NCBI RefSeq assembly: GCF_018138715.1
Contig: NZ_JAGSHX010000001.1
Span: 372,001 to 436,000, forward strand
Source: Streptomyces asiaticus
Lineage (GTDB): Bacteria > Actinomycetota > Actinomycetes > Streptomycetales > Streptomycetaceae
DNA length: 64,000 nucleotides
Direction of reading: 5' to 3'
The notes below the pieces were generated by a model that searched no databases, was not told where the DNA came from, and saw only the letters and a list, made by a program, of their open reading frames with translations. The translations under genes and the position numbers were made by a program. Positions within the stretch are counted from its first letter, which is position 1; each line of letters begins with the position of its first letter. This document shows positions 1 through 8,116 of the stretch, piece by piece.

Positions 1-1
1 G

Positions 2-529
2 AAGGTCGTCGAAAGGGTGGGGCCGCGTGCCCTGCGGATCGCCGACCACTCCTCGGCGGCCCGCTCCGAGATCGTGGAGGCCGAGGTCCGCCTGTCCGCC
101 CTCATGGCGCGCCTCGCCGCCCGCAACGCCACCGCGGAGCAGCTCACCGGCCTGGTTTCACTGCTCGCCAGGACCGACCAGATCGTCGCCGGGATCGAGA
201 GGACTGTCGCCGGGCAGGGTGTGGAAGCCGATGTGAGCGACGGGCTCGCGGCCGTCTTCCGTGAGCTGCGCCTGTTTCACCGTCAGGTGGAGGCGTGCGC
301 GGGCAACCCCGTCCTGGAGGGCCTGCTGGATCAGGCCCGGGCCTTCAGCGACGAGGAGCGGCTGGACCTGACGATGAGGCTCGCTCCCGAGCATGCCGAG
401 GCGTTCCGCGCCCGCTATCACGAGCATCGCGAGTTGCTGGACGCTCTCCTCGAACGGGATGAGGACCGCGCCGAGGAGCTTGCCGCGCGGCATCACCGCG
501 CCGCCCTCGCCCAGTTGTCCGGCGGCTGA
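2..529 (+). CDS. GntR-family (FadR/FCD) regulator, C-terminal part
   Basis: The reading frame is open from the window edge, so the N-terminal winged-helix DNA-binding domain lies upstream of the window. What remains is the all-helical FCD ligand-binding domain. It starts with a helix that matches the FCD opening (SEIVEAEVRLSALMARLAA) and ends with a His-containing helix (YHEHRELLDALLERDEDRA), as in metal- and carboxylate-sensing FadR-type repressors. A GTG at 17 is in frame but falls inside the domain and is unlikely to be the start. It lies 100 bp upstream of, and in the same direction as, an MFS transporter and an AtuA-like pair, so it is probably their local repressor, with a substrate of that pathway as effector (inference). 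Confidence 0.8.
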   Translation, partial: KVVERVGPRALRIADHSSAARSEIVEAEVRLSALMARLAARNATAEQLTGLVSLLARTDQIVAGIERTVAGQGVEADVSDGLAAVFRELRLFHRQVEACAGNPVLEGLLDQARAFSDEERLDLTMRLAPEHAEAFRARYHEHRELLDALLERDEDRAEELAARHHRAALAQLSGG

Positions 530-596
530 CCTTCGATCCGTCTGCCTCCTCGACGTACGGGACACGTCGAGCGGCGATCCTCTTTCACCTCCCGCT

Positions 597-606
597 TGCT
601 ATAGCA
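597..606. promoter_or_regulatory. Candidate GntR operator palindrome
   Basis: A perfect 10-bp palindrome, TGCTATAGCA, sits 23 bp upstream of the MFS start at 630, in an AT-rich patch unlike its GC-rich surroundings. The position suits a repressor site for the GntR regulator just upstream. The match to the FadR-type consensus is only general. Confidence 0.35.
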
Positions 607-629
607 TATTGCGTAGGAGTCACTACCCC

Positions 630-1919
630 ATGACGCTTGATTCCCCGCCCGCCTCCAACACGGCCATGACATCGTCCCGCCCGGCGGTGGGCGAGCACAT
701 GAACCGCGGTGCGGTGCTCTGGGTGACCCTCGCGGTGTTCGCTCAGGAAGCGGTCTGGAACTTCTACGACGCCCAGGTCCCCGAGCAGTTGCGGCACTAC
801 TTCTCCTCCGCGGGCGTGATCGGGCTGATCATGGGCCTGGACCACTCCTGGGGCATCGTCACCCAGCCGTCCGTCGGGTTCCTCTCCGACAAGCTCGCCC
901 GCCGCCGCACCGGCCGGTGGCCGATCGTCCTGGTCGGCGCCGCGCTCGCCACCGTGCCGTTCGTTCTCATCCCCTGGGCGACAAACCTGCCGGCGCTGAT
1001 GGTGTGCGTGGTCGGCTTCGCCGCGGTCGCCAACGCCTTCAAGGGCGTCACCGAGACCTTGGTGACGGACTATGTCGCGCCGTCCGCCCGCGGCAAGGCT
1101 CAGGGCTTCATCAAGGCCGGTGTCAGCCTGACCATCGTCGTCTCTTCCGTGATCAGCCTCCTGGTCGTCGACCGGTCCCTTCATCTCGCCTTCGCGATCC
1201 CCCCGTTGCTGATGCTGATCGTGCTCGGGCTGTCCTGGGCCCTTCTCGGCCGCCGCCACACCGACGCACTCCTCCCCGACGAGGAGGAGGCCGAGGACGT
1301 GCGGGAGTTCGGCTCTCCGTGGGCGGTGCTGAGGGACGCGCTGCGTTCTCCGTCCAGCCCGACACTGCTGCTGATGATCGGCATCTTCTGTTTCGCCGGC
1401 ATGTGGTCGGCGCTGCGCTCGCTGATGACCCCCTACGGTACGCAGGTTCTCGGCCTGACCCGCGGTGCGGCCGGCGGCCTCGTTCTGCCGGGCGCGGTCG
1501 CGTTCCTGGTGTCGGTGCTGCCGATCGCCTACGCCTCCAACCGGCTCGGACAGCTGCGCGCGGTGCGCTACGGCGTCGTCCTGTTCATCGCCGGAGTCCT
1601 GGTCGGCTTCGCCGTCCCCACCACCCCGGGCACGGTCACCGCGATGGTGCTCTCCTCTCTCGGGTACGCGTCATTCGCGGTCAACGCGCTGGTCGCGCTG
1701 TGGAATCTCGCGCCGACGCGGAAGGTGCTGGGCACCTACACCGCCCTCTACACCATCGCCTCCGCGTCCGGCATGGCGCTGGGCCCGGCCATCCTCGGCA
1801 CCACGGTCGACCTGACCGGCTGGCGCTGCATGTTCCTCAACGCCGCCGTCGCCGCCGGCGTCACCTTCCTCGTCTTCACCCGCCTGGCTCGACGCGCCCC
1901 TGACCGCGTCACCGCCTGA
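630..1919 (+). CDS. MFS transporter
   Basis: A 429-residue major facilitator with about 12 hydrophobic segments. The loop between TM2 and TM3 carries an MFS-like motif (GFLSDKLARRRTGRWP). The frame is open further upstream, but the ATG at 630 has a good ribosome site (GGAG at 615-618) and leaves a normal-length MFS protein. The middle loop is acidic (DEEEAEDV). It lies between a GntR regulator and an AtuA-like/DUF4387 pair on the same strand, so it most likely imports the substrate of that pathway; the substrate cannot be read from sequence. Confidence 0.85.
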   Translation: MTLDSPPASNTAMTSSRPAVGEHMNRGAVLWVTLAVFAQEAVWNFYDAQVPEQLRHYFSSAGVIGLIMGLDHSWGIVTQPSVGFLSDKLARRRTGRWPIVLVGAALATVPFVLIPWATNLPALMVCVVGFAAVANAFKGVTETLVTDYVAPSARGKAQGFIKAGVSLTIVVSSVISLLVVDRSLHLAFAIPPLLMLIVLGLSWALLGRRHTDALLPDEEEAEDVREFGSPWAVLRDALRSPSSPTLLLMIGIFCFAGMWSALRSLMTPYGTQVLGLTRGAAGGLVLPGAVAFLVSVLPIAYASNRLGQLRAVRYGVVLFIAGVLVGFAVPTTPGTVTAMVLSSLGYASFAVNALVALWNLAPTRKVLGTYTALYTIASASGMALGPAILGTTVDLTGWRCMFLNAAVAAGVTFLVFTRLARRAPDRVTA

Positions 1920-1936
1920 GGCCCCCTCCGGACGCG

Positions 1937-3316
1937 ATGAAAGGCACCACCCTGATGGAACTCCGTATCCTGGCCCCCACCGGCGCGCTCGGTGCCGGGT
2001 TCGACGCCGACGCGCTCGCGCGCGGCCTCGCCGCCCGCCCGGACGTGATCGCCTGCGACGCCGGCTCCACCGATTCCGGCCCCGCCGCCCTCGGCTCGGG
2101 CATCCCGAAGCTGTCCGCCCAGGCGGTCACCCGCGATCTGCGACTGCTCCTGACGGCCCGGTACCAACTCGGCGTGCCGCTGATCATCGGCTCCTGCGGC
2201 ACCTCCGGCCGCGACGCGGGAGTCGACCAGGTCGCCTCCCTCACCCGCGCCATCGCCACGGAAGAGCACCTGCACTTCAAGCTCGGCCTGATCTACGCCG
2301 ACCAGCCCGCCCGGCGCCTGAAGGACCTCTACGACACGGGCCGGATCCAGCCCCTGGCGAACGCGCCGGAGATCGACCGGGAACTGTTCGAACGCGGCCA
2401 CACCGTCGCGATGATGGGCGTCGAACCCCTCCAGGAAGCCCTCCGGAAGGGCTGCGACGTCATCCTCGCCGGCCGAGCCAGCGACACCGCCCTGTTCGCG
2501 GCGCTGCCCCAGATGCGAGGTGCCGACCCGGGCCTGACCTGGCACATGGCCAAGACCATCGAGTGCGGCGCCGCCTGTGCCATCCCGCCGTCCGCCAACG
2601 GCCTGCTCGCCACCCTGCGGGACGACCACTTCGACGTCACCACACTGGCCGCCGGCACCCGGCTGACCCCCCGGTCGGTCGCCGCCCACACCCTGTACGA
2701 AAACGCCGACCCCTATCACGTCGCCGAACCCTCGGGCGTGCTGGACACCACCGAGGCAACCTACGAGCCGGTCGATGAACGGACCGTCCGCGTCCGCGGC
2801 GCCCGCTACCTCCCCGCCGACGACTACACCAACAAGCTCGAGGGCGCCGAACTCGTCGGCTACCAGACCGTCATCATCGGCGGCGTACGCGACCGCGTCG
2901 TCATCGACGCCCTCCCCAAGCTCCTGCCGACGGCCGGGCGGTACTTCGACGCCAAGATCCTCGACGTCTTCAACGGCGAGGTCGACCCCGCCGACATCGA
3001 CATCGACTACCGCCTCTACGGTGCCGGAGCCGTCCTCACCGGCAGCGAACCCGATCCGCTCACCCCACGCGAACTCGGCGTCCTGATCACGGTCACCGCA
3101 CCCGACCAGGAGACCGCCCACGCCATCGCCACCTTCGTCGCCCACGCCAGCAGCCACCTGCCCATCGCCGAGTACGACGGCCTGGTCTCCACCCTCGCCT
3201 ACCCCTACTCCCCACCCGAGATGGACCGCGGAGCTCTGTACCGCTTCACCCTCAACCACGTCGCCACCGGCGTCACGCCCACCGAACTGTTCCGCACCGT
3301 CACCGAGGAGCTGTGA
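1937..3316 (+). CDS. AtuA-like acyclic terpene utilisation family protein (DUF1446)
   Basis: A 459-residue cytoplasmic protein of the DUF1446/AtuA family. The family contains AtuA of the Pseudomonas citronellol/geraniol pathway, but most members are uncharacterised. Family-like features are the N-terminal CDAGSTDSGP segment, the GSCGTSGRD loop near residue 75 and ILAGRASDTALFA near residue 175. Start: ATG 1937 follows GGACG; an in-frame ATG at 1955 has AAAGG ten bases upstream and is an alternative. It is 17 bp after the MFS gene and 4 bp before the DUF4387 gene, so all three are probably co-transcribed. The DUF1446-DUF4387 pairing suggests a two-subunit enzyme acting on a carboxylic acid or CoA ester (inference). 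Confidence 0.8.
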   Translation: MKGTTLMELRILAPTGALGAGFDADALARGLAARPDVIACDAGSTDSGPAALGSGIPKLSAQAVTRDLRLLLTARYQLGVPLIIGSCGTSGRDAGVDQVASLTRAIATEEHLHFKLGLIYADQPARRLKDLYDTGRIQPLANAPEIDRELFERGHTVAMMGVEPLQEALRKGCDVILAGRASDTALFAALPQMRGADPGLTWHMAKTIECGAACAIPPSANGLLATLRDDHFDVTTLAAGTRLTPRSVAAHTLYENADPYHVAEPSGVLDTTEATYEPVDERTVRVRGARYLPADDYTNKLEGAELVGYQTVIIGGVRDRVVIDALPKLLPTAGRYFDAKILDVFNGEVDPADIDIDYRLYGAGAVLTGSEPDPLTPRELGVLITVTAPDQETAHAIATFVAHASSHLPIAEYDGLVSTLAYPYSPPEMDRGALYRFTLNHVATGVTPTELFRTVTEEL

Positions 3317-3320
3317 CCCC

Positions 3321-3629
3321 ATGACCACCCTTCTCGACTACTGCTCCCTGATCCGCTCGAAGAACGCCGGCCCCTTCACCCTCACCCTCGACTTCATGTG
3401 CCACGACCGGACCGCCTACGACGCCCTCATCGCCACCGGCTTCCTCAACAAGAACCTCTTCGCCACCCTTTACGGCACCACCCCCGACCAGATCCTCCTC
3501 GTCCACCACCCCCTGGCCCTCGCCGTCAAGGTCTCCCTGCCCCGGCCCACCGTCCAGGGCGGCCCGCACGACACCGACTGCTACGCCGGCCAGCAGTACG
3601 CGCCACTCATGGACATGGAAATCGCCTAG
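3321..3629 (+). CDS. DUF4387 family protein, partner of the AtuA-like protein
   Basis: A 102-residue protein of the DUF4387 family, recognisable by the opening (CSLIRSKNAGPFTLTLDFM), the middle FLNKNLFATLYG and the end DTDCYAGQQYAPLMDMEI. It begins 4 bp after the AtuA-like stop with GAGGAG as ribosome site, implying translational coupling. Members usually sit directly behind a DUF1446 protein or are fused to one, so it is probably the small subunit of that enzyme. The catalytic activity is not known to me. Confidence 0.8.
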   Translation: MTTLLDYCSLIRSKNAGPFTLTLDFMCHDRTAYDALIATGFLNKNLFATLYGTTPDQILLVHHPLALAVKVSLPRPTVQGGPHDTDCYAGQQYAPLMDMEIA

Positions 3630-3665
3630 ACATCATGCGGAATGATCACTCCCTTGGCAGGGGTA

Positions 3666-3686
3666 CCGGGAGGCTGGGCCTCCCGG
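3666..3686 (+). terminator. Stem-loop terminator after the AtuA/DUF4387 operon
   Basis: A perfect 9-bp stem (CCGGGAGGC / GCCTCCCGG) with a TGG loop lies 36 bp after the DUF4387 stop. There is no U-tract, which is common for actinomycete terminators. It separates the catabolic operon from the lipoprotein gene. Confidence 0.55.
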
Positions 3687-3759
3687 CCGCCTCTGGGAAG
3701 GCACGTGATTCCCTCCGGGGAAGCCGGACGATGAGGAACCACTGAGGAAGCGTGAGCAC

Positions 3760-4380
3760 ATGGGAATGACCAGGTCGAAGAAGAATGCCGTCGGCTGGAT
3801 CGTCGGCATATGTGTGATGGCCGCGGGGTCGGCCCTCGTGGGGTGTTCGGCGGACTCGACGAAGGCAGAGGACACGAAGAGTACGAAGGGCACGAAGGGC
3901 CCCGCCTCGACCGCCAGTGCCACTCCGTCCCCGAAGGGGCAGTCCGGCGATCAGTCCACGGCGCAGGGGGCGGTGGCCACGTGGGTGACCGCGGTCGTCG
4001 AGGACCGTCCCAAGGAGGCCTGCCTGGTCATGGCGACACCGGCCGGCGACGGGTCTCCCGCGAAGCCCGGCACCGAGGCGAGGTGCGGAGGCAAGGGGCC
4101 GGAGGCACAACAGATCAAGGCACAAATCCATCGCATGCACACCTCGTTCACGCCCGACCAGCCGAAGAATCCCCCGACGGTGAAGGTCGCCGAGGTGCCG
4201 GTCACGGGCAAGAAGGCGACAGTCGACGGTGAGCAGATCACCGTGGACGGTCGGACCTTGAAGGCCATCGTCCTGTCGCACTCCACCGGAGTGGAGAAGG
4301 ACCAGGTCGGTATCAGGATCGAGGCCGGCGTCGTGGAAGGTCGCTGGTACGTGACCAATCTGGGTCTTTCCGTCGGCTGA
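3760..4380 (+). CDS. Secreted lipoprotein of unknown function
   Basis: 206 residues. A basic N-terminus (TRSKK), a hydrophobic stretch and an LVGC lipobox near residue 29 mark a lipoprotein attached to the outer face of the membrane. A low-complexity Lys/Thr/Ser linker follows to about residue 68 (KSTKGTKGPASTASATPSPK). The C-terminal 135 residues form one compact domain (AVATWVTAVVEDRPKEAC...) that resembles NTF2-like or DUF4878-type lipoprotein domains, though the match is weak. The ribosome site GAGGAAG (3744-3750) is well placed. No functional link to neighbours is evident. Confidence 0.75.
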   Translation: MGMTRSKKNAVGWIVGICVMAAGSALVGCSADSTKAEDTKSTKGTKGPASTASATPSPKGQSGDQSTAQGAVATWVTAVVEDRPKEACLVMATPAGDGSPAKPGTEARCGGKGPEAQQIKAQIHRMHTSFTPDQPKNPPTVKVAEVPVTGKKATVDGEQITVDGRTLKAIVLSHSTGVEKDQVGIRIEAGVVEGRWYVTNLGLSVG

Positions 4381-4444
4381 CGTCACGGTACCGGCGGCCG
4401 ACCCGCCGCCGCGCAGCGGCTGGGATCGATCCCTGCCTGCGCCC

Positions 4445-5035
4445 TTGCTACGGTCGGCACATGCCCTGGCGCGGATCGCGGCGGCCGACGATGCCCTCGA
4501 CGTCGTCATGTACGCCGTCGAGGGCATCCGCCGCGACAGCGAAAACCACGCGGACGTCGTTGAGATCCTCCTCGACGCGGCCTCGGTCGACGCGCACGCC
4601 GCCGAGCTGCTGCGCTTCGCACCGCCGACCGGATCGCCGCGCTGGGCGCTGCGGGAGGGGCGCGACGCAGCGGGCGCGACGGATGTTCTCTGGTACTGCC
4701 TCGGCCTGTCGTCCTGGCGCGTGCTGGTGCGGGAGAACCACTGGGACTGGGACACCGCCGAGCGGTGGTTGCGGAAGCAGACCGTGTCCGCCTTCATACA
4801 GGCCACGTTTGAGCCGGCCGCCGGAGAGTCCGTGGCGGCCGGGGCCAGGAGTCTGACCATGCGGCAGGACGGCAACCTGGTGGTCTCCGACCAGGATCAC
4901 AAGCCGCGCTGGGCCGCGGGAAACGGAAAGCTGACCGTTCCGGTACCGGGACAGCCCATCTTCCACCGTCGTCCCACTTCCCGGGCTCATGCGCGGTGCG
5001 GGGTCCCGAAGCGCACGGCGACCCCGGGGGAGTAG
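4445..5035 (+). CDS. Hypothetical protein with a single B-lectin-like repeat
   Basis: The frame has the strong GC third-position bias of real genes, but I do not recognise the first 125 residues, which are helical and rich in Trp/Asp (RVLVRENHWDWDTAERWLRK). Residues about 138-160 (LTMRQDGNLVVSDQDHKPRW) closely resemble one repeat of a bulb-type mannose-binding lectin, whereas a full domain needs three. The TTG start at 4445 has no ribosome site, and the next in-frame start is ATG 4508. The last 49 bp overlap the 3' end of the convergent DUF2071 gene, and the final 40 residues look like read-through sequence. It may be a broken or truncated gene. Confidence 0.5.
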   Translation: MLRSAHALARIAAADDALDVVMYAVEGIRRDSENHADVVEILLDAASVDAHAAELLRFAPPTGSPRWALREGRDAAGATDVLWYCLGLSSWRVLVRENHWDWDTAERWLRKQTVSAFIQATFEPAAGESVAAGARSLTMRQDGNLVVSDQDHKPRWAAGNGKLTVPVPGQPIFHRRPTSRAHARCGVPKRTATPGE

Positions 5036-5721
5036 AGCACACTCACCGGCGGGCCCGTCATGGGCGGCAGACCCGCGGTGGTGATCAGGCCGTCGTCGAG
5101 ATCGAGCAGTTCGGCCCGGTGCAGCGGCCACGGTGCGTGGTCGTTCGGCAGATGCACCGTGCGGCCGTGCCAGGAGACGTGCAGACCCCACCGGGCGGTC
5201 AGGAAGCGCTCCAGCCGTGTGGGCTCCGCGATGGCCCCGCCTATCCTCACCACGGCCCGGCTCGTGCGGCCCCGGGCCGCCGGGCGCCCGCGCAGGCCGC
5301 AGCTGTAGGTGATCACGTCGTTCTCACGCCGCAGCCGCATCGTGGACCACCGATAGGGCAGCCGGACGGTGAGCCGGCCCACCAGCACGGGGAGCAGCCG
5401 GGCCGCGTCCAGGGACCGGAACACCACACCGCGCCGGCCCTGCCCGTCCACCGAGTACAGCCGCACGTTCGTCTCGCAGAACGTGCCCAGATACGGCAGG
5501 CCGGGCCCCGGCCCGAAGCCCACGCCGCGCATCAGGAACGGGACCAGCCCGACATAGGTGACACCGTCGAGGGTGTCGGGGCGCGTTCCGGCGGGCAGCA
5601 GCGGGGCCACGCGCTCCGGCTCCACCGGCCAGTGCAGGAAGGTGAGTTCATCCCAGCGCTGGACCAGTGTCGGCCGTCGCACGGGCCGTGGCGTGGACAG
5701 GGTGATCGGCTCGATCTCCAT
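4987..5721 (-). CDS. DUF2071 (YqjF-like) family protein
   Basis: 244 residues matching DUF2071: an N-terminal LTFLHWPVEPERVAPLLPAG, a central FCETNVRLYSVDGQGRRGV and a C-terminal AELLDLDDGLI. Family members are soluble, resemble acetoacetate-decarboxylase-fold proteins and have no firm function. Start at 5721 gives a normal N-terminus. An in-frame ATG at 5757 overlaps the stop of the upstream CoA-transferase gene (TGATG) and could start translation by coupling. Either way the two genes are probably co-transcribed. The 3' end overlaps the convergent gene by 49 bp. Confidence 0.75.
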   Translation of the reverse strand: MEIEPITLSTPRPVRRPTLVQRWDELTFLHWPVEPERVAPLLPAGTRPDTLDGVTYVGLVPFLMRGVGFGPGPGLPYLGTFCETNVRLYSVDGQGRRGVVFRSLDAARLLPVLVGRLTVRLPYRWSTMRLRRENDVITYSCGLRGRPAARGRTSRAVVRIGGAIAEPTRLERFLTARWGLHVSWHGRTVHLPNDHAPWPLHRAELLDLDDGLITTAGLPPMTGPPVSVLYSPGVAVRFGTPHRA

Positions 5722-5756
5722 GGCCGGCGTCCTAGCACAGGAGGTCGAGCCACCCA

Positions 5757-6932
5757 TCAGGCGGGTCCCGGATTCCCGGGGCGGGGGACCGGTTCGGAGA
5801 ACTCGGCGCGCACCGCCTCCGTGTGCTCGCCCAGCCCCGGCACCGCTCGCATCGGCGCCCTGCGGCCCGCCACCTCCACCGGTGGCAGCAGGCCCCGCAG
5901 CGGTCCGACCGGGGAGCCGAACTCGCCCCAGCGGTCGCGGGCGTCGAACTGGGGGTGGGCGGCGAACTCCGCGAGGTCGCGCAGCCGGGCGTTGGCGATA
6001 CCGGCCCCGTCCAGCAGCGCGATCAGCCCCTCGGCGGTGTGGTCCGCGAAGCACGCCTCCAGCTCGGCCGTCAGCTCCTCGTCATGGGTGCGGCGCAGCG
6101 GATTGTCCGCGAAGCGCGGATCGCGGATCAGCTCCGGGCGGTGGAGCACCCGCTCGCACAGGGCCACCCATTCACGGTCGCTCTGCACACTCAGGAACAC
6201 CTGGGCGCCGTCCCCGCAGCGGTAGGCGCCGTACGGCGAGATGGACGGATGGCGGGCGCCGCTGCGGACGACTCCGGCGCCGCCGTACGCCTGGGCGAAG
6301 AAGGGGTGGCCCATCCACTCGCCCAGCGCGTCGAGCAGGCTCACGCTCAGATCGGTCCCGGCGCCGGTGCGCTCCCGCTCGTACAGCGCGGTGAGAATGC
6401 CGGTGTAGGCGTACATCCCGCCCGCGATATCGGCGATCGAGATCCCGGGCCGGGCCGGGGCCTCCGGGCTGCCGGTGATCGACAGCAGCCCCGCCTCGCA
6501 CTGGATCAGCAGGTCGTACGCCTTCTTCTCGCGGTACGGGCCGCTGTCCCCGTATCCCGAGATCGCGCAGGTGATCAGGCGGGGGTGGGCGGCCCGCAGC
6601 GTCTCCGCCCCCAGGCCCAGCCGGTCCACCGCGCCGGGCGCAAGATTGTGCACGAAGACATCGGCACGGGCGAGCATCGCCTCGAGGAGTGCCCGGTCGG
6701 TGGCGTCCTTGACGTCGAGGACGACGCTCTCCTTGCCGCGGTTGACCCAGACGAAATACGCCGACACGCCCTTGACCTCGCGGTCGTACTCGCGGGCGAA
6801 GTCCCCGCGCCCCGGCCGCTCCACCTTGATGACCCTGGCCCCCAGATCGGCGAGCTGGCGGGTGGCGAACGGGGCGGCGACGGCCTGCTCCAGGGCGACG
6901 ACGGTGATGCCTTCCAGCGGCTGCGCGGGCAC
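5757..6932 (-). CDS. Class III (CaiB/BaiF) CoA-transferase
   Basis: 391 residues of the formyl-CoA transferase / CaiB family, which moves CoA between carboxylic acids through an aspartyl-CoA anhydride. Visible family motifs: GITVVALEQAVAAPFATRQL at the N-terminus, DLGARVIKVERPGRGDFAR, KESVVLDVKD, and the region of the catalytic Asp, SIADIAGGMYAYTG. Start: GTG 6932 is preceded by GAAGGAG, whereas the open frame further upstream lacks family similarity. The substrate is not readable. It runs towards the DUF2071 gene and 77 bp downstream of a CE7 esterase, so the three may form one transcript. A link to the nearby AtuA-like catabolic genes is possible but unproven. Confidence 0.85.
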   Translation of the reverse strand: MPAQPLEGITVVALEQAVAAPFATRQLADLGARVIKVERPGRGDFAREYDREVKGVSAYFVWVNRGKESVVLDVKDATDRALLEAMLARADVFVHNLAPGAVDRLGLGAETLRAAHPRLITCAISGYGDSGPYREKKAYDLLIQCEAGLLSITGSPEAPARPGISIADIAGGMYAYTGILTALYERERTGAGTDLSVSLLDALGEWMGHPFFAQAYGGAGVVRSGARHPSISPYGAYRCGDGAQVFLSVQSDREWVALCERVLHRPELIRDPRFADNPLRRTHDEELTAELEACFADHTAEGLIALLDGAGIANARLRDLAEFAAHPQFDARDRWGEFGSPVGPLRGLLPPVEVAGRRAPMRAVPGLGEHTEAVRAEFSEPVPRPGNPGPA

Positions 6933-7009
6933 GGGCGGCTCCTTCGATGCGGGTAGCACGTGTCTACCCGGTGCCGGGCGGCGACCGAACGCCGCCCGGC
7001 ACGTCCGGC

Positions 7010-7978
7010 TCAGCCCAGCAGCCTCCGCAGATAGGCGATCTGCTCGGCCTGCTGATGGGTGCCGCCGCCCTCGTGGCCGTTGAAGGGCCACACCTTGAGG
7101 TCCTTCCTCCCGGCGTAGTGGTGATAGGCGGCGAAGCCGCAGGAGGTCGGGGTGGTCTCATCGCGCAGGGCGGTCGAGAACAGCGCCGGCGCGTTGGCGC
7201 GGACCGCGAAGTTGAGCCCGTCGAAGTGGTCGAGCGTGGCGAACACCCGCTCGGCCAGCTCGCGCTGTCCGGCGCAGAACCGCGCCAGTTCACCATAGGG
7301 TTCCGCGTCGGTGATCTCGACCGCTCGGCGGATGTGGGTCATGAACGGCACATCCACCAGCGCCGCCGTCAGATCCGGCACCAGCCCGGCCGCCGCCAGG
7401 GCCAGCGCACCGCCCTGGCTGCCCCCGCTGACCACGATCCGCGCGGGGTCCACCAGCGGATGCTCACGGGCGGCCTCCACCGCGCGCACCGCGTCCGTGT
7501 ACAGCCGACGGTAGTAGTAGTCGTCCGGGGAGAGGACGCCATGGGTCATCTTGCCCGGTGTCTCGGGCCCGGTGCCGCCGACCGGATCGGGGGTGACGCC
7601 GGGGGAGTGCTGGACCCAGCCCTGGCCCCGGGTGTCCATCACGAAGACCGCGTAGCCCACCGACGGCCACAGCAGCCAGTTGTGCGGCAGCCCCCGGCCG
7701 CCGCTGTAGCCGAGGTACTGCACCACGCACGGCAGCGGGCCCGCCACGTCCCGCGGGGCCAGCAGCCAGCCGCGTATCCGGTGCCCGCCGAAGCCGGAGA
7801 ACTCCACGTCGTAGGTGTGCACACGGGTCAGTCCGGTGTCCTCCTCGGTGAACACCGCGTTCAGCTCGCGGGTGCGGGCCTCGGCGAGGGTCCGCTCCCA
7901 GAAGGCGTCGAAGCCGTCCGGCTCGGGCAGCGGGGGCCGGTAGGTGCGCAGCTGCTCCAGGGGCAGGTCGATGAACAC
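7010..7978 (-). CDS. CE7 acetyl xylan esterase / cephalosporin-C deacetylase family
   Basis: 322-residue alpha/beta hydrolase of carbohydrate esterase family 7, which deacetylates xylo-oligosaccharides and related acetylated sugars. Family marks include DMPLxEL-like N-terminal text (DLPLEQLRTYRPPLPEPDGF), the FSGFGGHRIRGWL segment, the RGQG motif, the nucleophile motif GGSQGG (Ser187) and the C-terminal catalytic His in NGHEGGG. There is no signal peptide, so it acts inside the cell on imported oligosaccharides. The GTG start has GGAGGT upstream. It lies just downstream of the lacI gene and fits a sugar-utilisation role shared with the GH127/GH43 genes. Confidence 0.88.
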   Translation of the reverse strand: MFIDLPLEQLRTYRPPLPEPDGFDAFWERTLAEARTRELNAVFTEEDTGLTRVHTYDVEFSGFGGHRIRGWLLAPRDVAGPLPCVVQYLGYSGGRGLPHNWLLWPSVGYAVFVMDTRGQGWVQHSPGVTPDPVGGTGPETPGKMTHGVLSPDDYYYRRLYTDAVRAVEAAREHPLVDPARIVVSGGSQGGALALAAAGLVPDLTAALVDVPFMTHIRRAVEITDAEPYGELARFCAGQRELAERVFATLDHFDGLNFAVRANAPALFSTALRDETTPTSCGFAAYHHYAGRKDLKVWPFNGHEGGGTHQQAEQIAYLRRLLG

Positions 7979-8116
7979 GGTGGGCGGACCTCCGTAGCGA
8001 TCGGTGCGGTGAAGGGGTGCGCGGTCAGGAGCCGGTCGAGGAGTCGGGCCAGGGGTGAGGGCGGGGACGGGGGATACGGGCTCGTCCGGTCATCCGTGCA
8101 GTGTTCGACCCCTCGG

